Below are positions 12,562-22,834 of a stretch of 42,024 nucleotides of DNA, one piece after another. Below the pieces are notes generated by a model. That model saw nothing but the letters and a program-made list of their open reading frames with translations, was not told the DNA's origin and made no database searches. A program made the translations under genes and the position numbers. The stretch covers positions 1-42,024 of the forward strand of contig JAJNNY010000122.1 of the NCBI GenBank assembly GCA_022453515.1, in the 5' to 3' direction. This stretch comes from Astrocystis sublimbata. Taxonomy: Eukaryota; Ascomycota; Sordariomycetes; Xylariales; Xylariaceae. The first letter of the stretch is position 1; each line of letters starts with the position of its first letter.

Positions 12562-13098
12562 ATGGAATCTCTACGCGCTAGATCTGAGATACTGTTACGG
12601 GGGCAATCATGGATTGAGGAGGAAATCTATGCCCAACGAGTGTCTTGGGCGCTCTGCTTCTTTAGCCACGAGGACGATCCGCAATCCGCGATGTTCCAAC
12701 CGCCCCATTCAGGATTCTTACGCCAGCAATCCGTCGCGGTCTATATCCCATACCAATTTCTGCATGCGTATGCGGAACACCAAGTTCATGCACAAGGAAC
12801 GGTAGTGGTATTACAGCACCGCACAGCCCACTGCTTGCTCAAGGTTTTCAAGTGCGATCAGTTCGGCCAGGCGCTCAGATGGTTTACCGACTTTCGGGTG
12901 TACTGGGATGGAGACTATCCAACTGACCACTTCAAATTCGTCGGCGAACTGATGCCAAATGGAAGAAGAAACGAGAAGATGAAGTTTCCTCCAGGAAACT
13001 ACTTCATCCAGTCTCAATTCTTTAAGGCGCAAGGAGAGTCCCGTCGACCCGACGCCGAATACATCTCAGGCATGTTCGAAGTCTTCTCTTACGAGTGA
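12562..13098 (+). CDS. Uncharacterised 178-residue protein
   Basis: Single-exon frame of 178 codons from MESLRARSEILLRGQSW to MFEVFSYE. I do not recognise the family. Composition looks like a folded globular protein: mixed aromatics (WFTDFRVYWDGDYPTDHFKF at residues 112-131), no signal peptide, no membrane span, no low complexity. It is isolated, with about 1 kb of empty sequence upstream and 1.3 kb downstream, and lacks the CCTAGGTAGG clusters seen before the conserved genes. It could be a lineage-specific gene or a recent arrival. Reality is supported by length and amino-acid make-up only. Confidence 0.55.
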   Translation: MESLRARSEILLRGQSWIEEEIYAQRVSWALCFFSHEDDPQSAMFQPPHSGFLRQQSVAVYIPYQFLHAYAEHQVHAQGTVVVLQHRTAHCLLKVFKCDQFGQALRWFTDFRVYWDGDYPTDHFKFVGELMPNGRRNEKMKFPPGNYFIQSQFFKAQGESRRPDAEYISGMFEVFSYE

Positions 13099-14435
13099 GG
13101 TGTGTATCTACAAAACTCCCTTGGTACTGGTAAATTATTTACCAGTCAGATTGCAAGGCTTCCACCGTCTGTCACGACTCCATCACACTGACAAATACAA
13201 GAAAATGACGAAGCTGTGTGCCTCGCGGTAAGCGAGATCCCACCACAGCTCGGACTGTCTAGATTGTGTTGTCTCAAGGATCGCCGGAAGTGTTTCCGGC
13301 GCATTGGTACTATCGAAGTTTATTACATAGATGCGTTGGGGGTGTATCAAAAGATTTTGTTTGCAATTGCGATGAAAAAAACTCCAATGCTGTCTCTCGC
13401 ATAACTGAACGTGTCTTTTCCCTAAGGTAAACATGTCAGTGGCACGACTGATCCTGACACACCTATGTGAGAACAACGGTAGCACGAACTTTGATCGGTT
13501 CTCTCCGGAACATACATCGGGTGACTGGCCTTGAGCCCTCGAAAGCTAGAGATAATAGTCAAAATGCTCGAGCCTAATACCAAGTCTTGTCAATACTCAT
13601 CGGAACATGACGCCCCCCCGAGACAGTAGATAACACAACGTCTGCTCACAGCACCAAATTATCAAGTTCTTGGAAACGTCGTTGGCATTATCTGACACGG
13701 ATGCATATTCGAAAATATGGAATTGTTTGCTATCATGCAGTGCACCGAGAAGTTGCAAAGAGATCCGCGACATATGCTGTGTCATAATCACTGGGCTACT
13801 ATATTGTCGGCTACCCGCTCCAGACTTTGCTACTAGATCTCGGGATTGCTAACCTGCACCGCAGCCCGTGAAACATGCGTGGATTCTCGTTCAATGTCGC
13901 CCTCGGATCTTTCTGACACCCCCAAGTTCATTTTGGTCACAATGCTTTCATTCCCAAGGATTCATGAATCTCCACGAGTGTCAATGATGGAACAGTGCCC
14001 AGTCTATCTTACAATAAAACAAGAAACAGCAAGCTTGGGGCCAACGTAATGTAATCGAACCAAATGCTGATTTTGTCCGAACCCTAAGCTCAGTGCTTTA
14101 AATCAACGTTCGTTCGCGTCCTATTCCAGATTTCAGAACAGGAGAACCTTCTGCTCTAACAAACTTCTGCTATTTGATGTATACCTTTTCGAAATGAGAA
14201 AGATAAATGTGACATTGTGGCCTATACGAACTATCAGGATAGTATATCCCCTTGTCTCAATAGCCTCGCGTTATCTGAAAAGGAGGACTCATGTTCAAAA
14301 GTAGGCGATGAGCTCCGCCCAAAGCTTTAGTCTCCAAGACCAGCATAAGCACAACTCACCGAGGTTCCAAAACATCACCTCTCTCTACCCCCGCTGCCTT
14401 CTGCCCCTTGAGCACCAGACAGAACAGCAAAATAT
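13099..14435. other. Intergenic
   Basis: Nothing supportable. Several 60-67-codon frames exist on both strands but none has coding character. The stretch ends at the tRNA gene. Confidence 0.55.
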
Positions 14436-14509
14436 TGATTTCGCCCGGACTTGAACCGGAGACCTTCAGTGTGTTAGACTGACGTGATAACCAACTACAC
14501 CACGAAACC
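14436..14509 (-). tRNA. tRNA-Val (AAC)
   Basis: On the minus strand a 74-nt intronless tRNA starts GGTTTCG and ends CGAAATC plus discriminator A. The acceptor stem pairs 7/7 with one G-U. The D-arm carries TAGTTGGTTA, the anticodon stem is TCAGT/ACTGA around loop CTAACAC (anticodon AAC), and the T-arm is CCGGTTCAAGTCCGG. CCA is not encoded, as expected in eukaryotes. The sequence closely resembles known eukaryotic tRNA-Val(AAC). A T-rich stretch follows the 3' end only weakly. Confidence 0.95.
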
Positions 14510-15560
14510 TGAGGCTTTTGCACGTGTATGATGTGAAATTGAGAGATGCGGGTTTAAATAGTCATTGTCTTGATAGAAAACCCAAATCCTTAGCCCCTTA
14601 TTTCCTATATCATACACTTTCCTGACTTTAGGTAATTGACTATGTAAGAACTCTTTATTTATGTAAATGAAACAAAGATGTAGCTATTCAGCTATGAAAA
14701 AGTTCAGCTCTTCCAAGTGTAGCTAGCACATCGTGCCTTTAGTATCAGAGCTGCTACATTCTAAATGAGATTCTCCATGGCAGCCACGACTTCCTACTAC
14801 TTAGTCAACCACTTACCCCATCGCAGGCGCTTCTATTACTCATACTTGGAGGACTTCCTCACTTGTCGCACCGAAGTGAAGCTACTCACGGGTCAATTCT
14901 TGAGCAAATTTCTCAACTTGCTTATGTAGAGAAAGTCATCCCCACTTGCGACTGTGTTGCTGTTTCCGTTATTGCTTCCGTTCTTTTCGTTGTCTATTAC
15001 ATTGAATCAATGTACCATTTTCTGTAGCTTCTGCGCCTCATAATACTCACTTTCTCCCATGCGGCTGAGGCATTCTAGGATTTTAGGTAGGGACGTCGCG
15101 TTAATCTCTGACTTAGTAAGGGCCGCCGCAACATCGGCGACGAGGCACGGGGAGATAATGAGGGCTTTGAGTTGCATGCTTGTGGTGAAAGGGCTGATAC
15201 CAAGGACTGCTCAGACAGCAGCTGAATTGTGGTAATATCCGCCTCCGGCTGACTCCCAATACATTTAAGATACAGGCTCCAGCATGAGATCAATAGCAGC
15301 ATCTCAATAACTCTTTTTATCTTCCTCTGCTAAAGCCTTGACCTTGCCATCACGGTCTTTGACTGTTGGAATCACTTTCTTGACAATGTATTGTCAAGTT
15401 TCTTGATTCCGCTAGCATTAATCATGAGGTGATTGTAATCTCAAGTTACTCGATTGCCCCCCTCCCCCCCCATATCATTGGCGATGATACCTATATCCCG
15501 ACCTATATAGGTCTACATACACGCGCCTGGCTGTCTGCTCGTATGCTTTGTGTGCACAAC
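14510..15560. other. Intergenic with a gene relic
   Basis: Between the tRNA and the fucosidase stop codon no intact gene is visible. It holds the relic at 15007-15393, a 9-bp-arm hairpin CTTGACAAT/ATTGTCAAG at 15379-15398, and C-rich runs at about 15458-15471. Confidence 0.5.
15007..15393 (-). pseudogene. Decayed coding fragment, family unknown
   Basis: One minus-strand frame reads like protein for about 125 codons but has three in-frame stops (TGA 15304-15306, TAA 15265-15267, TGA 15211-15213). Stretches include VKKVIPTVKDRDGKVKALAE, DAAIDLMLEPVS and PFTTSMQLKALIISPCLVAD, then KILECLSRMGESEYYEAQKL. The stops are the kind made by C-to-T change (CGA to TGA, CAA to TAA). A possible further exon lies downstream near 14905-15000 (SGDDFLYISKLRNLLKN). 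I do not recognise the family. It may be a gene remnant or chance openness between stops. Confidence 0.4.
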
Positions 15561-18229
15561 CTATGCGGGTGTGATGTTGTATTTTCGCCCTTGCACAGCC
15601 GTGATGGGTTTAGTATACACAACTCCATCTACCAGGATGCCGATTCCGCCCGACACCCGAAGCCTCAGCTCTGATTCGCTGTTAGAGGTGACAGTAGCGG
15701 TCTTGAAGGTACCATTTTCCCATTCAGCGTCTACTATGAAGTTTCCTCGAGCAGTCAGTCCTTTGAAGCTTCCCTTCGGAATCGCACGCGGAAGAGCGGG
15801 CAATACATGAATACCGGCATGGCTCTGCAGGAGCATTTCGGTAATGCCACTTGTGAGACCAAAGTTCCCGTCAATCTGAAAAGTTGAGCCGCTGTCCGTG
15901 TTCCATAACCCCTCAGTCGGGTATTTTGCGAACCAGCCGCGAATCATGCTCCAGGCATCTTCGCCACGGAAGAGGCGAGCGTAGAGGTTAAGAGCCCAGG
16001 TCCGACTCCAGCCCGTACTACCACTCCCTCCACTCATTCTGCTATCGAGCAAGACTCCTGCGGCCTTGGCAAGTGTCTCATTGACCAGCGGCGTGAATTC
16101 GGAACCGGGGAAAAGCGACCACAGTGGAGAGAAGTGGCGATGACCTCTTTCATTTTCCGCATACTCGGATCTCCATTCGAGAATCTGGCCTTGTGATCCT
16201 ACCTGAGGCGGCCTAATCAAAGGGAGGAACTTCTTCGCTCGCGTAACATCGTCGCGCCCCTCAGGAATTCCTATTGCGGCAGCGGCTTCGATTATGGCAT
16301 TAAAAACGGCTCTCATAAGTTGATCATCCATAGCTATGTTTATGTCCATGGCCTCTCCGTTGCCAGGAGAGGACATGCCATTAGGTACTCTAAAGGTGTT
16401 CTCTGGGGACAACGAGGGCCCAGTAACCTGCCAGCCTTGATACTGAAACGTGTAGCAGTAATAGAACTCAGCAACTGAGATAAGGTAGGGGTAAACTGTA
16501 CTCGTCAGAAATGTGGTATCTTTTGTGAATCGATAGTGTTCCATCATGTGCTGGACAAGCCAAGCTGCGCCCATCGGCCAAACGCTTGATGACCGAAATC
16601 TGTCTGTCGGTGCCGGATCGGCCCAGAGGTCGAGATTGTGATGCAGAACTGTCCCATTGCATCCATACAGATCTTTTGCCAATTTTTGACCACGGGTCTT
16701 CGCGAGTGCCATCAAGTCGAAAAGTGGCTCATGTGTCTCTAACAAATTGGTTGTCATAGCAGGCCAGTAGTTCATCTGCGTATTGATGTTGATAGTATAC
16801 TGTGGCACCCGAAGTCAGTTATCGCTGATTAGAGCGCGACTTGCAAAGGGTCTAGACAACGGATCGACTGGGCTTGAAACGGGATTCATATTGACAACAA
16901 GCAGGAAGCAAGTGGTTCAAGTTACGGACTTTGGATCCCCACGGGGGATTCAACTGATTGTTCCAAACGCCCTGCAGATGAGCAGGGAAATCAATGGCGG
17001 CAGTCGTCTTTCGGGATGAACCGACAAGCATGTGGCGGCCAAGATTCCAGGCCAAGGTCACTAATTGGAGATCATCGCTGCTTCTGCGAGCATTGTTTAC
17101 TCTCTGGTCCGTCGGTGAATCCGCAAGTCCCCTCGGGGATTGGCCTAGGTCTATGGAGGCTCGTCCAAGTAGGGTTGACACATCTTCTATCGCGGCCTCG
17201 TGTACCATGTCGAATCCATCGCTAACCGCTGCTGCCAACTTGGTGTCAACTGCGGCGTTCAGGCTGCTGGCGCTGGGATATCTGTAATTTGACTCGGCGT
17301 CAAAGAACGCATCAATCACGGTTGCCCCTGTTATCTTGACGCTTGACCCGGACGCAGACATAGTAGCTGTTTAGACCCGCGTGTGTGAGCTACATTACTG
17401 GCATTGTTGTAGCGACGACGGTCAAGGTCGTTGTTTGAGAATAACTCAGACTCACCTCCCTTAGCCACAAACCGAGCCTTTCCGGTGAACAGGATCGGGT
17501 CTCTGGCATTCTGTCCACTCGACCCCTGAAAAGTCAAAACCGCAGTGCCATCCTCAATGCTTCCGACGCTGCTGACTGTCCCAGATGACCGGCTAATGCT
17601 GGCGGTCAGGCTCAGACTGCCATCTGCGCTAGCGTTGAATCGCATAGCAAGAACCTCGGCGGGAACGCTCGCGACGTATTCACGTCTACCAGAATCTCAG
17701 CAAGCCGTGTCTTCGTGATTTCTTCGTGGCGAGGTAGTTTCTGAAGTGCTCACGTGTAGTTAACACCCTTATAGGTGTAGGAAACTCCCGAGTTCCCTGC
17801 CTTTGTATCAAGCCATCTGATGTAATTGCCAACGTCCCCAGAATGCCCAAAATCCAGGTTCAGATCTCCAAAGTAGCTGAAACTACGCTCCGACCCGATC
17901 TCTGAATTCATATCGGCGAGTGCGATATCACCACCACCAGTTATCTTCCCTGCCAGTAACATCTCGCGAACTTTGGGCAGAGCCGCAAGGCCCTTGGAGG
18001 GCGTACGATCTTGGGAGGGGCCAGACCATATCGTGTCTTCATTTAGAGTAATTACTTCCCGAAGGCTACCGTAGATGGTAGCCCCCAAGTGGCCGTTACC
18101 GATCGGGAGGGAGCCTTTTTCCCAGTCAGTGGCCGGCTTATTGTACCAAAGGTACCGACTGCCATCCAGGACGGCTAGGCTCCCCGTCGCAAGCAGAAGC
18201 GAAAGAGCTGCAATACGCCACGAGGTCAT
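15561..18229 (-). CDS. Secreted alpha-L-fucosidase, GH95 family
   Basis: Four exons (17754-18229, 17456-17685, 16930-17366, 15561-16799) give 793 residues. GH95 enzymes hydrolyse alpha-L-fucosyl (some alpha-L-galactosyl) linkages of glycans such as xyloglucan by inversion. The start at 18229 is chosen because it begins a signal peptide (MTSWRIAALSLLLATGSLAV); an upstream in-frame ATG at 18334 would bury it. Family motifs in order: GNGHLG (44-49), LNEDTIWSG (62-70), LQGVWNNQLNPPWGSK (366-381), YTININTQMNYWPA (382-395), HHNLDLW (434-440), SPENTF (512-517) and FQIDGNFG (688-695). The Asn pair of NIN, the Glu of SPENTF and the Asp of DGNFG are where I expect catalytic residues from characterised members. 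Intron 3 (16800-16929) has an unusual donor, GTCCGT, but joins two halves of a conserved motif exactly. No frame damage. Confidence 0.92.
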
Positions 18230-19858
18230 GATGAGGCGGTGGTTGAGCAACAATGCCAGAAAAGAAGAATTCGCGACTTTGGCAAGAGCCTGGGTGGCCG
18301 CCTCACGAACCGAAACTCGAAATGGATGGATCAACGGGAATCCATGGTCTCTTATCCTCGACGTCTTTATTTCTCGCGCGAAACCTCAGCGGGGCACTCC
18401 GCCAAGGTACCATCGTGAGAGCCGATGAGGTAACTGCGGAGCCGGCGGAGCTTTCCCTTGTTACCAGCCTTCAAGATCTGTGGTACCATCACATGTTCTC
18501 TATGCAGTATGTTGCATTCGTAAATACTGATCCCGCGGGCATGCTACTCAGTATCTTGTTGAGATTGGCGGCAAATTCTAGTGAATCGGCATATATTTAG
18601 CCTAATACGCCACATGTTCTACATGGTCCTGAGCTGTGGTCGAAAGTAGCAAGGTAAGCTGTGCAACAAGGTACAAACCCGTATGGCCCAGCTAGGTAAT
18701 TACGTTATATCCCGAAGCTGTGATGGCATCAAACAGTGAAGGGTGAATCCCCGTACTCCCGAGTCACAAAAAGCCACATCGCAAGTGTTCGATTGCTAAT
18801 TAACTGTTTTAGTTCGCGATAACAATGGAGTGATCAGACTATAAATTATGTACCGGAAATATACCCTGTGCAAGAACAATAAGAATATAATTATTTATAG
18901 AACAATAATTATGCTTGATTGGACTTTTCTATCCAGTAGCCAAGTAAAATATAATCTGTAATTAACGTGGTTAAAGCGCTCAGAGCAATTGGTTATTTTA
19001 ACCTGGCCAACGCAAGTCCAAGCTAAGTCAATAATTGATTGACTTACGGGCAACGCTGTTATACACTATTATGGCGAAATCGTTGGGACGCGTGCAATGG
19101 ATGAATCCTTGCTGATGTCCAGTGACGCCGGCAACGTTGTGCAAACTTGACAACTTCAAGGCTACTTAAAAGGACTAACGTAAGAAGGGTCGTAGACATA
19201 TGCTTATCGAGATTCGTGAGGGCCGGTCAGAGAAATGCCAATACGTAGGAGAATCAGTCTGGACACCTTACAACACGTAATTCTAGGATATCACCGCAAG
19301 GTATCAACCCTGAATCAGAGGATTGCAATCATGTGAGACTATGGATCCTGGCTTTCGACGTTGTTGGTTGTCGCAGATTGGATACGGCTTCTACACACGC
19401 CCTGGAAAAACCAACAGAATAATATTTACAATCGAAGTATATGCCCATGCTTGGCCATGGAGACGAGAACCTGGATGCAATGGTTACGGCATTTGCTCGA
19501 TGTTGTGCCCGTCTGCCAGGCTGCCTGCATTAAGATAACGGATCTGCGGCCGATTTCATTCTCATTTCAAGTACCTACTTTACTTTGGGTTGGTCCCTAG
19601 CATTACCATGCTGCATTTCACGCTCTGTCAAAGGGCATCATCATAATTATCGAGAGTTCGCCTTCTAGCCAACTATAGCCCTAGAAAGTATAAGAATACT
19701 CTGAAAGCAGGCCCTTATATGACGTCGAATAGCAAGATATCTAGAGTAAAGCCATGAAACAAAGCGTTCGGTGATGCGATTTGATATCGAATAGCTGTCC
19801 TCCACCCTCAAATTTTGTTCCCCATTCCATTGAAGTCTCTTGCTCGTATAGGGCAGTG
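18230..19858. other. Intergenic, AT-rich middle
   Basis: This is the 5' flank of the fucosidase and the 3' flank of the coiled-coil gene. No gene is supported. An AT-rich patch spans about 18780-19075; at 19024-19046 the arms TAAGTCAAT and ATTGACTTA form a small hairpin. No CCTAGGTAGG clusters are present. Confidence 0.5.
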
Positions 19859-21383
19859 CTACTCCGCAGAGACATCGCTTTCCCCATTCCGATATTCTTC
19901 ATCGTCGTCACTCTGCGCTTCCTCGCCGTTTTCCTCCTGCTCGTCACTTCCGATATCATCCGCAACCACGTCTAATCTATCGACTCTTCGGCTGCGTCTT
20001 CCCGAGGAGGTCATCCTGTGTCCTTGCGTTTGCGACGTGGGGCATGACGCGGAGGGGACAGGGGCCAAATTTCGACCTCGTCCATGGCAAACCTCGGCCT
20101 TGATAAGTACCAATCGCGGATTTAACTTTTCGCATGCTGAGTTGGTAATTTGAACCAGTGCCGGCGAAACAAGGAAGTCAATATCCTCGTAAGACTGGAG
20201 GGCTTTCTGTGCATCAATTTCTATCAGTAATGGCTACTTACAATGCTGTCTTAAAAAATCACAGGGCCCATACGAGCAGCTGGGGGGAGGGGCCATATTG
20301 AACGAATCAAGCCCCCGACCAGATCTATAAAAGGGAAAGAAAGAGAGTGAGACACTGACCTCCACGACTTCCATCCACTCGCCATCGTACACTTGGGAGA
20401 CATTCTCATCCGAGTCACAGTCTTTTCTTTGAATGAAGCATATAGTACGAGACTGCGCCAGATTTTTGGCAAGGTCGATGGCGTTGTCGAGTATCGATTC
20501 CACTTTCTCAGATATGTCGTTCAAATGCTCCGCTATGACCAGTGGCTGAATTAGATGGAGCAAATTTCGAAGCCATTCCGCACGTCGAGCACGTCTAGGA
20601 CCGGATATGGTACTCAGTACTTGTCCAGTCAAAGTGCCCCATATCTGTCGTGTCTGGGGAGGCACCTTTGAAGAATCTGTGGGAAGAAGTTAGCTCAGAG
20701 ATTCCAGACTTGCAGGTGGTCACCAAAGGTATACCCTTGATAGTGCTGACGACATTGCTGATCGCAATACCGTCTCCCCAGATCTTGAATGGATCCGTCA
20801 AAAGAAAATCACATAGAAAACGCCATATCATGGCTTGAATGAGGTAGCGTGCGTGAAAGGTACTTTTCAGATGCTTAGCTGTAGCTGCAGAAACTTCAGA
20901 CAGCATCGCCTTCACATAGTCGGGAAGGTTTGCAGTAGAAGCTGGCGAGAATTTAGCGACACAAAACTTAAAGGTGAATGACCGTATCTGTTGTCGGAGA
21001 TCCAAGAGCTGGTTCCCTAGACCACGATCAACATCCGGGGCACGGTGCCGGATACCGGCAATTCGATCTATGTCCTGGACGAGTGTCTCATTATCTTTAG
21101 AAAGTGTCTCATTCTCTTTAGAAAGTGCCTCATTCTCTTTAGAAAGTGCCTTGTTCTCGTATTTGAGCTCTTCGACTAGAGCGTGGAGCTCTCTGTAGGA
21201 TGTTTTGAAGCCGTCGGCAAAACCCTCGAATGTTGCGGCGAGTCGCCTTTCGAGATCGTTGTTGCTGGCTGTTAGGGCAGTTCCAGCCTCTGACTGGTCT
21301 CTCAAAGGCTCGGCTCGCCTTTTCGAGATGTGATCACCTGAGCTTGTGCCCACGTCCGTGGCTTTTCGCTTGACTTGACTCAT
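19859..21383 (-). CDS. Coiled-coil protein with acidic tail, probably nuclear
   Basis: Three exons (20735-21383, 20360-20676, 19859-20206) give 437 residues; introns are 58 and 153 nt. I chose the ATG at 21383 (MSQVKRKATDVG), as the frame further upstream has no ATG. Visible parts: a basic, NLS-like N-terminus (KRKATD..SKRR), a coiled coil at about 65-115 with three near-exact 7-residue repeats (EALSKEN/ETLSKDN type), a globular region (RYLIQAMIWRFLCDFLLTDP), a second basic patch (SSGRRSRRVDR), and an acidic tail of about 35 residues rich in D/E. Intron 2 is chosen because GEWMEVVE joins KALQSYEDIDFLVSPALV in phase; a shorter 39-nt alternative inside it leads to a stop. I do not recognise a named family; it looks like a fungus-specific protein. 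Confidence 0.7.
21084..21146 (-). repeat. Three 21-bp tandem repeats coding one heptad each
   Basis: Three copies of a 21-bp unit (TGTCTCATTCTCTTTAGAAA-like on the plus strand), with a degenerate fourth at 21147-21167, encode successive seven-residue units. Unit length equals exactly one coiled-coil heptad, so copy-number change would lengthen the coil without breaking the frame. Confidence 0.85.
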
Positions 21384-22834
21384 CTTCAAAAAGTGCGAGA
21401 TCGATGGAGAAAAGACCTTGGTAGTGGTGGTAGTTTGCCCTGACAATGACAAGATGCCAAGTGCTACAAGGGTGGTGCAGTACTTTAGGGATAGGTTCTG
21501 TGGTAGATGTTCTTGTTGTATCGCGATGGACGTAACTTCCGAGGTAGAGAAGTGGATTTCTGGTCAATCTATGAGGCGTCTGCGGTCTGATAGCGTTGAC
21601 GGCAAGAGCCTAGAGGACGTTGAGAGCCTAGAGGATGTTGAAATGCCTACCACTTCAGGCTGTCATGTTGGATCGAGGCGGATTCCTCAGTGTGTGCTAT
21701 CTGCCCAGGTGGTCAGCCGCTAATCAATGTTTATTATAGAAAACAAATGTGCATCTTTCATGTCAATTAACTCACCCAGGGAGGTATTGTGCAAAAAGCA
21801 GTGGTATCGCCAGCAGGTAAGGGTTGTGATGTGAAGGAAGTCAGGAATATTATTCGGAATTCATGGACTGACTGAGGTTAAGTAGATACCATGACTGAGG
21901 TGAAGAGATAGATACCAACCCACCTGAGGTAGGTACTTACTTATCGAGGGAGGTCATAATACTTGGGAATTTGGGGGAAGGAGCCTGTACAATTCAAATA
22001 AGGACGAATAGGTAGGTAAAGTAGGTAGGTAGGTTAGGTACCTTAGATTTGCTACCTATAATTATATAAGCACTTACTTAGTAGGTAGTAACTGGAGCAG
22101 ACAGTGAAACAACACCGTCCCGGTAAAACATCCTTAAAGCTATAGGTGGCCATGTTTCGCTCCTGCCGACTTTGAACATAAGTAACTACCTAGGTACTTG
22201 AGCCAACCTGTGCTAGGAAGTTACGAACCTAGAATCCTGGATTGATCCTCAATATCCTCATAGGTAGAGTCAGTCAACTTCCCACCCTCATTCCAAGCAG
22301 TCTACTGACATCACACTCGCAATCACATCCATCGTAGGGTAGGTACCACCTGCAACGCAAACTTCGGACATTGCCCTGTTCTTGTTCAGCTTAGCAAGTC
22401 GAGTCATTTGTGAATCGCTATCATAATCAGTCCAACCACATTGCACCTGCCGCTTAGTTCAACTTCATTTCTGGTCTTATTATTTGTACTGCTCCCAAAA
22501 CAGCCCAGAAGGTACCTAGTTACCTAGGTTACTTAACTTACCTTAGGTAGGTAGTCTAATCGACCCCGTACATGACCAAAGTATTCCTTATGACTTCCAT
22601 CATCCTTTCTACCTCATGCTCCTAGATGCACCGTTCCTGTCAATCCCTCCTTCATACCTACTTACTTACCCAGGTACCCGCACACCCCATATTACCAAAT
22701 ACTTTACCTGCATTCAGTCTTGCCAATCATTCCTACCTACATATAAGTAGGATATCAACATCGCGTTCAGATCTAGGTAGTTCATCAGCACCTGCACCGA
22801 CCAAAACCCCCCCGGCCCTACCGATTCATCTAGA
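21384..22834. other. Divergent promoter region with motif clusters
   Basis: This region is shared upstream sequence of the coiled-coil gene (minus) and the Hsp70-like gene (plus). It has no gene of its own. GGTAGGTA/CCTAGG-type repeats cluster at 21928-21942, 22010-22044, 22189-22200, 22335-22348, 22510-22556 and 22655-22680, the densest such region in the window after 26170-26400. Confidence 0.6.
22010..22556. promoter_or_regulatory. CCTAGGTAGG-type palindrome cluster (divergent promoter)
   Basis: Multiple overlapping GTAGGTAGGT, CTACCTAGGTAC and CCTTAGGTAGGTAG elements. Position between two divergent start codons suggests a regulatory or chromatin role, but it may be only a dispersed simple-sequence family. 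Confidence 0.4.

Noticed and set aside
19024..19046. Short AT-rich hairpin as a transposon terminus
   Set aside because: Arms of only 9 bp with no partner end, target duplication or coding capacity nearby.
20320..20360. A 39-nt intron in the coiled-coil gene ending TTATAG
   Set aside because: It leads to a stop shortly after, whereas the 153-nt intron from the same donor joins coding-like sequence in phase up to a natural acidic C-terminus.
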